Source of the DNA: Nocardioides deserti
GTDB taxonomy: Bacteria; Actinomycetota; Actinomycetes; Propionibacteriales; Nocardioidaceae
Assembly (NCBI RefSeq): GCF_014266025.1
Contig: NZ_JACMYC010000015.1
Location: 1 to 64,000 of the forward strand
Direction of reading: 5' to 3'
DNA length: 64,000 nucleotides
In this document: positions 53,607 through 62,186 of the stretch, piece by piece
How the letters are laid out: each line of letters starts with the position of its first letter
How positions within the stretch are numbered: the stretch's first letter is position 1
Notes under the pieces: generated by a model
What the model was told of the DNA's origin: nothing
Databases searched by the model: none
What the model saw: the letters and a program-made list of their open reading frames with translations, nothing else
Made by a program: the position numbers and the translations under genes

Positions 53607-54743
53607 ATGCCGCTGCCCTCCTCGCTGACCCTCGGGTCGCTGCGCGTCGACACCCCCGTGGTGCTCGCGCCGATGGCCGGCATCACCAACGCGGCGTACC
53701 GCCGCCTGTGCGCCGAGCAGGGCGCCGGCCTCTACGTCTGCGAGATGATCACCAGCCGCGGCCTGGTCGAGGGTGACCAGCACACTCGCGACATGCTGGT
53801 CTTCGACGAGCTGGAGACCACCCGCTCGGTGCAGCTCTACGGCACCGACCCGGTCTACGTCGGCAAGGCCGCCGAGATCCTTTGCGCGGAGTACGGCGTC
53901 GCGCACATCGACCTCAACTTCGGCTGCCCGGTCCCGAAGGTCACCCGCAAGGGCGGCGGCGGTGCGCTGCCCTGGAAGCGCGGGCTGCTCGGCCGGATCC
54001 TCGAGCACGCGGTCGCGGCAGCCACGCCCTACGACGTGCCGGTCACGATGAAGACCCGCAAGGGCATCGACGACGACCACCTCACCTACCTCGACGCCGG
54101 TCGCATCGCCCAGGAGGCCGGCGCCGCGGCGATCGCGCTGCACGGCCGCACCGTCGCGCAGGCCTACTCCGGTGAGGCCGATTGGGACGCGATCGGCGAG
54201 CTGGCCGCGTCCGTCGACATCCCGGTGCTCGGCAACGGCGACATCTGGGAGGCCGCCGACGCGGTGCGGATGGTCGAGCAGACCGGCGCCGCCGGCGTCG
54301 TCGTCGGCCGCGGCTGCCTGGGCCGCCCCTGGCTCTTCCGCGACCTGGCCGCAGCGTTCGGCGGCGAGCAGGTCGCGACCCTGCCGACCCTGGGCGAGGT
54401 GGCCGCGATGATGCGCCGCCACGCCGAGCTGCTGTGCCAGCACATGGGGGAGGAGCGCGGCTGCAAGGAGTTCCGCAAGCACGTCTCGTGGTACCTCAAG
54501 GGCTTCGCCGCCGGCGGCGAGATGCGCCGCTCGCTGGGCCTGGTCGACAGCCTCGCCGCGCTCGACCGGCTGCTCGCCGAGCTCGACCCCGACGAGCCGT
54601 TCCCCGCCTCCGAGCTGGGTGCGCCGCGCGGCCGGCAGGGCTCGCCGCGGTCGAAGGTCGTGCTCCCCGAGGGGTGGCTCGACGAGACCGACGGGCTGGG
54701 CTGCGTGCTTGCGGAGGACGCCGACAGCGGCTCCGGCGGGTGA
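53607..54743 (+). CDS. dusB: tRNA-dihydrouridine synthase DusB
   Basis: The 378-residue flavin enzyme reduces uridine in tRNA. The N-terminal LAPMAGITNAAYRRLCAEQG is followed by DLNFGCPVPKVTRKGGGGAL, which contains the catalytic cysteine, and PVTMKTRKGIDDDHLTYLD. IALHGRTVAQAYSGEADW and GVVVGRGCLGRPWLF bind FMN. ATG 53607 was preferred because GGAGA lies nine bases upstream; ATG 53598 touches the site. It stands beside the dgt and primase region, a common actinobacterial order. Confidence 0.95.
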   Translation: MPLPSSLTLGSLRVDTPVVLAPMAGITNAAYRRLCAEQGAGLYVCEMITSRGLVEGDQHTRDMLVFDELETTRSVQLYGTDPVYVGKAAEILCAEYGVAHIDLNFGCPVPKVTRKGGGGALPWKRGLLGRILEHAVAAATPYDVPVTMKTRKGIDDDHLTYLDAGRIAQEAGAAAIALHGRTVAQAYSGEADWDAIGELAASVDIPVLGNGDIWEAADAVRMVEQTGAAGVVVGRGCLGRPWLFRDLAAAFGGEQVATLPTLGEVAAMMRRHAELLCQHMGEERGCKEFRKHVSWYLKGFAAGGEMRRSLGLVDSLAALDRLLAELDPDEPFPASELGAPRGRQGSPRSKVVLPEGWLDETDGLGCVLAEDADSGSGG

Positions 54744-54874
54744 CTGGACACACAGCAACTTTTGCCGTTCAACTTTCACGCAGTGGCGCCGAGGTGTGTC
54801 ACGGTGGAGGCCGTGCCGGTCCAGCGACGAGCTGACCGGCCGTCCCATGTACGCAACTGCAAAGGATCAGCGCT

Positions 54875-55771
54875 GTGGCAGACCACCGCCACAAGCGGGA
54901 CACCAATGCCCGCCGCAAGCCCCGGGCCGCCTTCGTGGCGGCGCCGATCGCCCTCCTCGCCACCGCCGGCGCCGTCACCCTCGGTGTCGTCGGGGCACCC
55001 TCGCCGACCGAGCTGGTGACCGCCAACGCTCGTGAGGCCGCCGTCCCCGGTCCCTCGATGGAGTTCGAGCGCCAGCCGGTCGTCTCCCGTACCTCCGACC
55101 GCATCGAACGCGAGCCGACGAAGGCGGAGCGGATGATGGCCGCTGCGGCCACCCGCCGCGCCGTGCGCGAGGCGGACCAGAAGCGGTGGACCACCGAGGC
55201 GCTGAACCTGTGGAGCGAGCCCGGGGAGAAGGCCCGCAAGGTCGGCCTCCTCGACGAGCTGACCAAGGTGCTCGTCACCGGCCGCACCCTGTGGGGCCGC
55301 GAGGAGGTCGTCGTCGAGGGCCGCTCCCGGTGGGTGAGCGCCGGCTACCTGGTCGCGGACAAGCCCGAGGTCGAGGCCGTCGAGTCGGTGGAGGAAGCCG
55401 GCTCCGCGAAGCCCGCGGTCGGTGGCACCTGCACCAACGGCACGTCGGTCTCCGCCGGTGTCAGCCCGAACGTCGCAGCGGTCCACCAGGCGGTCTGCTC
55501 GGCGTTCCCGCAGATCACCTCGTACGGCGACTTCCGCAGCGACGGGGAGCACTCGCAGGGCATCGCGCTGGACATCATGGTCAGCGGCGACCTTGGCTGG
55601 GAGATCGCGGAGTTCCTCCGCGCGAACTACGGCGAGCTGGGCATCTCCTACCTCATCTACGCCCAGAAGATCTGGTCGGTCGAGCGCTCCGGCGAGGGCT
55701 GGCGTGCGATGGAGGACCGCGGCTCGGCCACGGCGAACCACTACGACCACGTCCACGTCACGACGTACTGA
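54875..55771 (+). CDS. secreted protein with SH3-like and ARB_07466-like domains
   Basis: The protein has 298 residues. A basic start and one hydrophobic segment (PRAAFVAAPIALLATAGAVT) are followed by a Glu/Arg-rich region, an SH3-like part (ALNLWSEPGEKARKVGLLDE, SRWVSAGYLVADKP) and a C-terminal domain with two cysteines and ALDIMVSGDLGWEIAEFLRA plus HYDHVHVTTY. That last domain resembles the ARB_07466 type seen in actinobacterial cell-wall-associated proteins. The start is GTG 54875 after AAAGGA. The 131-base upstream gap shows no riboswitch fold that I could recognise. Confidence 0.82.
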   Translation: MADHRHKRDTNARRKPRAAFVAAPIALLATAGAVTLGVVGAPSPTELVTANAREAAVPGPSMEFERQPVVSRTSDRIEREPTKAERMMAAAATRRAVREADQKRWTTEALNLWSEPGEKARKVGLLDELTKVLVTGRTLWGREEVVVEGRSRWVSAGYLVADKPEVEAVESVEEAGSAKPAVGGTCTNGTSVSAGVSPNVAAVHQAVCSAFPQITSYGDFRSDGEHSQGIALDIMVSGDLGWEIAEFLRANYGELGISYLIYAQKIWSVERSGEGWRAMEDRGSATANHYDHVHVTTY

Positions 55772-55846
55772 TCCCGGCGCTCGCTCCGCCGTCGGCACTC
55801 CGCCGTCGTCACTCCGTCGGTGGCGGGCCCTAGGCTCGCCCCCGAC

Positions 55847-57124
55847 ATGACGACCGAGGAGTTGTACGACGACGCCGACCGCGAGCGGCTCGTCCCGGAG
55901 CCGCCGAAGCGCGTCGACGCCCCGGAGCGCACCGCGTTCGAGCGGGACCGGGCCCGGGTGGTCCACGCGGCCGCGTCGCGGCGGCTGGCGGCGAAGACGC
56001 AGGTCGTCGACCCCCGGTCCGACGACTTCGTGCGCAACCGGCTCACCCACAGCCTCGAGGTCGCCCAGGTCGCCCGCGACCTGTCCCGGGCGCTGGGCAG
56101 CCAGCCGGACATCGCCGAGACCGCGGCGCTGGCGCACGACCTCGGGCACCCGCCGTTCGGGCACAACGGCGAGCGGGTGCTGGCGGAGCTGGCCGGGCCG
56201 TGCGGCGGGTTCGAGGGCAACGCCCAGACGCTGCGGTTGCTGACCCGGCTCGAGGCGAAGACCTTCGACGCCGCCGGCCGGTCGGTCGGGCTGAACCTGA
56301 CCCGCGCCACGCTCGACGCCTGCACGAAGTACCCGTGGCCGCGCGAGCGCGCCGAGGCACCCCAGGGGCACCACGCGGACGGGTCGCCGCGCGAGGTCAG
56401 CAAGTTCGGGGTGTACGCCGACGACCGGCCGGTCTTCGACTGGATGCGGGCCGGCTCCGCCGGGGAGCGGAAGTGCCTCGAGGCGCAGGTGATGGACCTC
56501 GCCGACGACGTCGCCTACTCCGTGCACGACATCGAGGACGGCATCGTCGCCGGCCGCGTCGACCTCACCCGGCTCGACACCGCCGCGGTCTGGGAGACGG
56601 TCCGCGACTGGTACGTCCCCGACGTCGACGACGCGCGCCTCGACGAGGTCCTCGCCGGGCTGCGGACGCAGGGGTCCTGGCCGGTCGCGCCCTACGACGG
56701 CAGCCGGCGCGGGCTGGCCGCGCTGAAGAACCTCACCAGCGACCTGATCGGCCGGTTCTGCGGCGCGGTGCAGCACGCGACGTACGCCGCGGGGGAGGGG
56801 CCGTTCGTCCGCTACCGCGCCGACCTGGTCGTCCCCGAGGCGACCCGGCTGGAGATGGCGGTGCTCAAGGGGATCGCCGCGCGCTACGTGATGCAGGCCG
56901 AGGACCGCGTGGCCCTGATGGACCGGCAGCGCGCGCTGCTGGCCGGGCTGGTCGCGGCGTTGGTCGAGCGGGGGCCGGACGGCCTGCAGCGGCCGTTCGC
57001 GGACGACTGGCGGGAGGCGGCCGACGACGCCGCACGGCTGCGGGTCGTCGTCGACCAGGTGGCGTCGCTGACCGACGCGAGCGCGGTCGCCTGGCACACG
57101 AGGCTGGTCGGCGCCGGGGACTGA
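55847..57124 (+). CDS. dgt: deoxyguanosinetriphosphate triphosphohydrolase-like protein
   Basis: The 425-residue HD-domain enzyme has the first metal motif RLTHSLEVAQVARDLSRALG near residue 65, the second AHDLGHPPFGHNGERVLAE near residue 95, and the Asp in QVMDLADDVAYSVHDIEDGI. Such enzymes cut dNTPs to nucleoside and triphosphate. ATG 55847 is used; GTG 55820 is in frame. Its usual neighbour is dnaG, and here one gene lies between. Confidence 0.95.
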   Translation: MTTEELYDDADRERLVPEPPKRVDAPERTAFERDRARVVHAAASRRLAAKTQVVDPRSDDFVRNRLTHSLEVAQVARDLSRALGSQPDIAETAALAHDLGHPPFGHNGERVLAELAGPCGGFEGNAQTLRLLTRLEAKTFDAAGRSVGLNLTRATLDACTKYPWPRERAEAPQGHHADGSPREVSKFGVYADDRPVFDWMRAGSAGERKCLEAQVMDLADDVAYSVHDIEDGIVAGRVDLTRLDTAAVWETVRDWYVPDVDDARLDEVLAGLRTQGSWPVAPYDGSRRGLAALKNLTSDLIGRFCGAVQHATYAAGEGPFVRYRADLVVPEATRLEMAVLKGIAARYVMQAEDRVALMDRQRALLAGLVAALVERGPDGLQRPFADDWREAADDAARLRVVVDQVASLTDASAVAWHTRLVGAGD

Positions 57125-57161
57125 CCGGCCGGTTGAAGGGCCAGCGGTAGCGTCGGCGACC

Positions 57162-58076
57162 ATGACCGACCGACTCGTCTGGCTGCCGTTCGACCCCGCC
57201 GAGCTGGGCGACCCGCCGGCGGGTCTGCGCTACGAGGTGGTCGACCCGACGCAGGAGGTCCCGGACTCGGTCGAGGACGTGCGGTTCTACGTGCCGCCGT
57301 ACCAGATGGGGCCGGCGATCGGAGACGTGCTGCCGCGCATGCGCGGCCTCGAGGTGGTGCAGCTGCTCTCGGCCGGCGTCGACAACGTGCGCTCGCGGGT
57401 GCCGGAGGGCGTCGCGCTGTGCAACGGCCGCGGCATCCACGACACCTCGACCGCCGAGCTCACGCTCGCGCTGGTGCTGGCGTCCCTGCGGGGCATCCCG
57501 GACTTCGTCCGCGCCCAGGACCGTCGCGAGTGGACGCCCGGCTGGCGGCCGGCGCTCGCGGACCGGAAGGTCCTGCTGGTCGGCCACGGCGCGATCGGCG
57601 AGGCGATCGAGACCCGGCTGCTGCCGTTCGAGGTCGAGGTCGTCCGCGTCGCGCGCACGGCCCGCGACGGCGTGCACCCGGTCGAGGATCTGCCGGCGCT
57701 GCTGCCCGACGCCGACGTCGTCATCCTCGTCGTGCCGCTCACCGACGCCACGCGCGGTCTGGTGGACGCCGACTTCCTCGCCCGGATGAAGGAGGGCGCG
57801 CTGCTCGTCAACGTCGCCCGCGGAGCCGTCGTGGTGACCGACGACCTGGTCGCCGCGCTGCACTCCGGTCGCGTCCGCGCGGCGATCGACGTGGCCGAGA
57901 CCGAGCCGCTGCCGGCCGACAGCCCGCTCTGGGACGCGCCGGGGCTGCTCGTCAGCCCGCACGTCGGCGGGGCGAGCAGCGCGATGTGGCCGCGGGCCCA
58001 CCGGCTGGTGCGCGACCAGCTGCACCGGTACGCCGCGGGCGAGCCTCTCCACAACCTGATGACCGGCGAGTACTGA
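57162..58076 (+). CDS. D-2-hydroxyacid dehydrogenase
   Basis: The protein has 304 residues. The NAD-binding loop is KVLLVGHGAIGEAIETRL. The catalytic residues are Arg in LLVNVARGAVVVTDDLVAAL, Glu in IDVAETEPLPADSPLW and His in LLVSPHVGGASSAMWPRAHR. The substrate is unknown; family members reduce pyruvate, glyoxylate or similar 2-oxoacids. ATG 57162 is used. It lies between dgt and dnaG, on the same strand, 28 bases before dnaG. Confidence 0.93.
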   Translation: MTDRLVWLPFDPAELGDPPAGLRYEVVDPTQEVPDSVEDVRFYVPPYQMGPAIGDVLPRMRGLEVVQLLSAGVDNVRSRVPEGVALCNGRGIHDTSTAELTLALVLASLRGIPDFVRAQDRREWTPGWRPALADRKVLLVGHGAIGEAIETRLLPFEVEVVRVARTARDGVHPVEDLPALLPDADVVILVVPLTDATRGLVDADFLARMKEGALLVNVARGAVVVTDDLVAALHSGRVRAAIDVAETEPLPADSPLWDAPGLLVSPHVGGASSAMWPRAHRLVRDQLHRYAAGEPLHNLMTGEY

Positions 58077-58104
58077 TCGCGCCGCGGCACCTAGGATCGG
58101 CTTC

Positions 58105-60942
58105 GTGGCAGGCCTGATCCGCGAGGAGAGCATCGCCGAGGTGCGCGAGAAGGCGCGCATCGATGACGTGGTCGCCGAGCACGTCACGCTCCGCAACGCC
58201 GGTGGCGGCTCCATGAAGGGGTTGTGCCCCTTCCACGACGAGAAGTCCCCGTCGTTCCACGTCACGCCGAGCCGGGGGTTCTTCCACTGCCTGGCCGGCG
58301 AGACCCGGGTCCTCACATACGACGGGCCGCGTCCGATCGCGGACCTGGCCGGGGGCACCCACCGCATCCTCGGCGTTCGCGGCAACTGGATCGAGGCGCC
58401 GTTCAAGTCGTACGGCGTCCAACCGCTGATGCGTATCACCGTCGGCCGCAATCGCCAGGTGAAGGACCTTCATGCGACCGACGAGCACCGCTGGTTCGTT
58501 CGCACTGACAACGGCAGTGGGCACCGGGAGGTGCTCACCAAGGACTTGAAGCCGGGTGACCGGCTGGTCCCGAAGTTCCCTCGCTCGCGCATACAACGCA
58601 CGACGCCGTCGCCCTTCGGCATCGCCCACGGCTTCACCTACGGTGACGGGACGCGCAGCGGCACCGGCAGCATGGCGCTGCTCTGTCCGCCCAAGGACCT
58701 CGCGATGCTCAAGTGGTTCCCCAACAGCCACACCAGTGCGTCGGGCGACAACCTCCTGGTCCACCACTTGCCGGCGTTCTTCAAGGACCGTCCTCCGCTG
58801 GGCGAGTCGGTGTCGTACCTGTACGGGTGGCTTGCTGGCTACTTCGCTGCAGACGGGTGCGTGGCCAGCGACGGCACCGTGATGCTGAACTCGGCCGACC
58901 GCGAGGACCTCGAGTTCGTGCGGACGGTCTGCACGCGGCTCGGCATCGCGACGTACGGAATCACCACCCAGCTGCGAGAGGGGTTCCCGGGCCGGGAGCC
59001 GTCCGAGCTGCACCGGGTGCATCTCGTGAATGAGGACCTCACTGAGTCGTTCTTCCTTCTTGACCAGCACCGACAGCGCTTCGTCGATGCGGACAAGAAG
59101 TTCGCGCGTCGCGGATGGGTGGTCCGGGCCGTCGAGACGACCGACCGGGTGGAGGAGGTGTTCTGCGCCGAGGTCGAGGACGGGCACGCCTTCACCCTCG
59201 AGGACAACATCCTCACCGGCAACTGCTTCGGCTGCCAGGCCGGCGGCGACGTCATCAAGTTCGTGATGGACATCGACGCGCTGTCCTTCGCCGAGGCCGT
59301 CGAGCGGCTGGCCGACAAGTACGGCGTGCAGCTGCGGCGTGAGGAGGGCGACGTCCGCGACGACCGCCCGAAGGGGCCCCAGCGCGGCCGCCTCGTCGAG
59401 GCGCACAAGGTCGCCCAGCAGTTCTACGCCGAGCAGCTCGCGACGCCCGACGCCCTGGTCGCCCGGCAGTTCCTCGCCGAGCGCGGCTTCGACCAGTCCG
59501 CGGCCGAGACGTTCGGCATCGGCTTCGCCCCGCGCGACGGCGACGCGCTTTTCAAGCACCTGCGCCAGCTGGCGTTCTCCCAGGAGGAGCTGGTCGTCGG
59601 CGGCCTCGTCGCGGTCGGCCGGTCGGCGTACGACCGCTTCCGCGGGCGCCTGCTCTGGCCGATCCGCGACGCCAGCGGCGACACCATCGGCTTCGGCGCG
59701 CGACGGATCTTCGACGACGACCGCATCGACGCGAAGTACCTCAACACCTCCGAGACCCCGATCTACAAGAAGAGCCAGGTGCTCTACGGCATCGACCTGG
59801 CGCGCAAGGACATGGCGCGGTCGAGCCAGGCGGTCGTGGTCGAGGGCTACACCGACGTGATGGCCTGCCACCTGGCCGGCGTGACGAGCGCGGTGGCCAC
59901 CTGCGGCACCGCCTTCGGCGACGAGCACGCGCGGGTGCTGCGACGGTTCATGAACGACCACGAGGAGTTCCGCGGCGAGGTGATCTTCGCCTTCGACGGC
60001 GACGCCGCCGGGCAGAAGGCCGCGCTGCGCACCTTCAGCGGCGACCAGAACTTCGTGTCCCAGACCTACGTCGCGGTCGAGCCCGACGGCCTGGACCCGT
60101 GCGACCTGCGGATCAAGCAGGGCGACGCGGCCGTCCGCGAGCTGGTGGCCCGCCGGGTCCCGCTCTACCGCTTCGTGCTGTCCAACGTCGTCGGGAAGTA
60201 CGACCTCGACCGCGCCGACAGCCGGGTCGACGCGCTTCGCGAGGGCGCCCGGCTCGTCTCCAGCATCCGCGACAAGTCCAAGGTCGACGCCTTCGCGCGC
60301 GAGCTGGCCGGCATGGTCGGCATCGACGTCGACCAGGCGCGTGCGGAGGTACGCCGTGCGGCCGCGCGCGGCCCCGTCAGGGCCGACCAGCGGGGGAGCC
60401 GCCGCGGAGAGCCCCAGCAGCCGGACACCTCGGCGCCGCCGGCCCCGCGCAACCCGGTCCCGGACCTGCGCGACCCCCGCTTCGCCCTCGAGCGCGAGAC
60501 GCTCAAGCTGGTCATCCAGCACCCGATGGCGATCGGGCGCACCACCTCCGACATCGGCGTCGAGGACTTCACCCACCCGGTCTACCGCGCGGTCTGGGAG
60601 CTGGTCGCCGCGGCGGGTGGGCCCGTCGCCGGGTCGGGCGACGCGACGTGGGCCGGCCGCCTGCGCGACGCCGCCACCGACCCCGCGGTCTCGTCGGCGA
60701 TCAGCGCGCTGGGCGTCGAGCCGATCCGCACCGCAAAGGAGCCGGACGCGGCGTACGTCTCGGTCCACGTCTTCCGCCTGCTCGAGCTCACCGCCATGCG
60801 CCGCATCGCCGACCTGAAGTCGAAGCTCCAGCGCACCAACCCGGTCGAGAACGCCGCCGAGTACAACCGGATGTTCGGCGAGCTCGCCGCCCTCGAGCAG
60901 CACCGCCGCACCCTGCGCGAGCGCACGGTCGGTGCGTCGTGA
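58105..60942 (+). CDS. dnaG: DNA primase DnaG with in-frame intein
   Basis: The precursor has 945 residues; removing the 312-residue intein gives a 633-residue primase of normal length. The N-terminal zinc domain (GLCPFHDEKSPSFHVTPSRG) is interrupted after FFH61, and its second ligand pair (CFGCQAGGDVIKF) resumes at residue 374. A Toprim domain follows (VVVEGYTDVMACHLAGVTSA, IFAFDGDAAGQKAA) near residues 579-635. The C-terminal helicase-binding part covers about residues 790-945. Primase lays RNA primers for replication. GTG 58105 starts the gene. The zinc ligands lie on both sides of the intein. Confidence 0.97.
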   Translation: MAGLIREESIAEVREKARIDDVVAEHVTLRNAGGGSMKGLCPFHDEKSPSFHVTPSRGFFHCLAGETRVLTYDGPRPIADLAGGTHRILGVRGNWIEAPFKSYGVQPLMRITVGRNRQVKDLHATDEHRWFVRTDNGSGHREVLTKDLKPGDRLVPKFPRSRIQRTTPSPFGIAHGFTYGDGTRSGTGSMALLCPPKDLAMLKWFPNSHTSASGDNLLVHHLPAFFKDRPPLGESVSYLYGWLAGYFAADGCVASDGTVMLNSADREDLEFVRTVCTRLGIATYGITTQLREGFPGREPSELHRVHLVNEDLTESFFLLDQHRQRFVDADKKFARRGWVVRAVETTDRVEEVFCAEVEDGHAFTLEDNILTGNCFGCQAGGDVIKFVMDIDALSFAEAVERLADKYGVQLRREEGDVRDDRPKGPQRGRLVEAHKVAQQFYAEQLATPDALVARQFLAERGFDQSAAETFGIGFAPRDGDALFKHLRQLAFSQEELVVGGLVAVGRSAYDRFRGRLLWPIRDASGDTIGFGARRIFDDDRIDAKYLNTSETPIYKKSQVLYGIDLARKDMARSSQAVVVEGYTDVMACHLAGVTSAVATCGTAFGDEHARVLRRFMNDHEEFRGEVIFAFDGDAAGQKAALRTFSGDQNFVSQTYVAVEPDGLDPCDLRIKQGDAAVRELVARRVPLYRFVLSNVVGKYDLDRADSRVDALREGARLVSSIRDKSKVDAFARELAGMVGIDVDQARAEVRRAAARGPVRADQRGSRRGEPQQPDTSAPPAPRNPVPDLRDPRFALERETLKLVIQHPMAIGRTTSDIGVEDFTHPVYRAVWELVAAAGGPVAGSGDATWAGRLRDAATDPAVSSAISALGVEPIRTAKEPDAAYVSVHVFRLLELTAMRRIADLKSKLQRTNPVENAAEYNRMFGELAALEQHRRTLRERTVGAS
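58288..59223 (+). mobile_element. DnaG intein with degenerate homing endonuclease region
   Basis: The 312-residue intein covers precursor residues 62-373. Block A starts CLAGETRVLTYDG. Block B reads HATDEHRWFVR, with Thr125, His128 and Trp130. A LAGLIDADG-type motif LAGYFAADG is at 243-251; a second one is not evident. Block F reads VFCAEVEDGHAF with Cys354, where class 1 inteins usually have Asp. Block G ends LTGN-C with Thr371, Gly372 where His is usual, Asn373 and +1 Cys374. Trp, Cys and Thr at these places are the class 3 triplet, yet Cys1 is also present. Base use is less GC-rich than in the exteins. Confidence 0.93.
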
Positions 60943-60952
60943 GGCGGCTCGC

Positions 60953-61441
60953 GTGAGGGTGCCGCGCCGCCGGGAGCGGCCCGACCTCGACGTGCCCCGC
61001 GGCGAGCGCCTGCTCGCCTGGACCGACACCTCCCTCGGCCCCGTCGGAGGCTCGCGGGACGCGCTCTACCTGCCCACTGCCCGCCTGCCCTGGGAGCAGG
61101 TCGAGACCGCGAGCTGGGACCGGGACACCGGCGAGCTCGTCGTCCGCGAGGTCGGCTCCTGGGGCGCGCCCGGCGCGGTGCACCGGATGTCGGTGGAGGA
61201 GCCGGGGCGGCTGCTGCAGCTGGTGCGGGAGCGGGTCACGGCGAGCGTCGTGCTGACCCGGTTCGTCGAGGTCGGGGCCGGCCGCGGGCTGCGCGTCGTC
61301 GCCCGGCGGGCCGCCTCGGGCGACCGGTCGCCGACCTGGTCGTGCGACCTCGACGAGGGTCTCGACCCCGCCGACCCGGCCGTCCAGGAGGCCGCCGAGC
61401 GGTGCCTGGCGGCCGCGCGCGCGGAGGTCGAGCCGGGCTGA
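60953..61441 (+). CDS. hypothetical protein downstream of dnaG
   Basis: The product has 162 residues, is soluble and has no recognised motif. It has a beta-rich N-terminal half (RLLAWTDTSLGPVGGSRDAL, WEQVETASWDRDTGELVVRE) and an Arg/Val-rich second half (RVTASVVLTRFVEVGAGRGL). Small genes at this position after dnaG occur in Nocardioides relatives. GTG 60953 is used; GTG 60959 is also possible. It begins ten bases after dnaG. Confidence 0.72.
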   Translation: MRVPRRRERPDLDVPRGERLLAWTDTSLGPVGGSRDALYLPTARLPWEQVETASWDRDTGELVVREVGSWGAPGAVHRMSVEEPGRLLQLVRERVTASVVLTRFVEVGAGRGLRVVARRAASGDRSPTWSCDLDEGLDPADPAVQEAAERCLAAARAEVEPG

Positions 61442-61498
61442 GCCCCCGATTTTCTCCGTGCTCCCCGGCCTTGCTAATGTGTGCGCGCTGCACCGCGA

Positions 61499-61571
61499 TC
61501 CCCTGTAGCTCAACTGGCAGAGCATTCGGCTGTTAACCGGAGGGTTGTTGGTTCGAGTCCAACCGGGGGAG
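61499..61571 (+). tRNA. tRNA-Asn(GTT)
   Basis: A cloverleaf of 73 bases can be drawn. The acceptor stem TCCCCTG pairs with CGGGGGA. The anticodon loop CTGTTAA carries GTT. The T-arm has GGTTCGAGTCC and the discriminator is G. CCA is not encoded. A hairpin terminator follows. Confidence 0.93.
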
Positions 61572-61577
61572 CAGAGC

Positions 61578-61606
61578 GAGGGCCTGGCACATCGTGCCGG
61601 GCCCTC
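61578..61606 (+). terminator. hairpin after tRNA-Asn
   Basis: GAGGGCCTGGCAC pairs with GTGCCGGGCCCTC through 13 positions (one G-U) around loop ATC, seven bases after the tRNA. It is a likely terminator. Confidence 0.7.
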
Positions 61607-61686
61607 GGTGCATTTCCGGCGGGCCCGCGCGCTGCCCGGACGGCGCTCGCGTAGGGTCCGTCTGCGCGCCCCGGGACCGGGGCCGC

Positions 61687-61760
61687 GGGGCGTTAGCTCA
61701 GTCGGTCAGAGCAAGGGACTCATAATCCCTGGGTCGTGGGTTCGAGCCCCACACGCCCTA
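61687..61760 (+). tRNA. tRNA with CAT anticodon (Met, or Ile2)
   Basis: A cloverleaf of 74 bases has acceptor stem GGGGCGT with ACGCCCT (first pair G-U), D-arm GCTCAGTCGGTCAGAGC, anticodon loop CTCATAA with CAT, and T-arm GTGGGTTCGAGCCCCAC. The discriminator is A and CCA is not encoded. Elongator Met and lysidine-modified Ile2 tRNAs share this anticodon, so the identity is not settled. It is not an initiator type, because the three G-C pairs at the anticodon stem base are missing. Confidence 0.9.
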
Positions 61761-61782
61761 CCCGGTTCGGCAGTCGCTCGGC

Positions 61783-62100
61783 TCAGGGCTCGTCGTCATC
61801 GGCGTGCGTCTCGACGTAGTCCCGACGGACCTGCTCGAGCCAGCGGGAGGCAGGCTGGCCGGTGACCACGACCAGGTAGTCGACGAGGTGCATCGCGATG
61901 TTGGCCAGGTCGAGGATGGCCATCTCGCTGGCGGTGCTCGCGCCGAACGCCGCCTCGAGCTCGCCCCAGCCCTGGCGGTAGACCTGCTCGAAGTCCGCGG
62001 GCAGCCACTCGCCCGACGGTGTGTTGACCCGCATCGTCAGCAGCGACATCGCCCAGTCGGTGATCGCGTCGAAGTCCGGCTCGCTGCTGCTCGGGTCCAT
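61783..62100 (-). CDS. small hypothetical protein
   Basis: The 105-residue acidic, helical protein starts with ATG 62100 (PSSSEPDFDAITDWAMSLLT) and has a middle helix IAMHLVDYLVVVTGQPASRW. No family is recognised. It is divergent from the tRNA genes and follows the gap after the larger secreted protein. It could be a small regulatory or structural protein; nothing more can be said. Confidence 0.6.
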   Translation of the reverse strand: MDPSSSEPDFDAITDWAMSLLTMRVNTPSGEWLPADFEQVYRQGWGELEAAFGASTASEMAILDLANIAMHLVDYLVVVTGQPASRWLEQVRRDYVETHADDDEP

Positions 62101-62186
62101 GTCACCAGCCTGTCACCAGCCTGCCGCGGCGCCGGTGGGCCAGCCGAGCTGGCCCGCCGGCACCGCAGCCGGGATCTGGTGGACGG

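Noticed and set aside
54744-54874. Possible riboswitch before the SH3-like secreted protein
   Set aside because: I could not find the conserved pairings of known cell-wall-gene riboswitches; the gap is short.
57952-61029. Long minus-strand open frame opposite dnaG
   Set aside because: It is antisense to primase and its intein, with no recognisable domain.
61687-61760. Calling the CAT tRNA an initiator Met tRNA
   Set aside because: The three consecutive G-C pairs of initiator anticodon stems are absent and the first acceptor pair is G-U.
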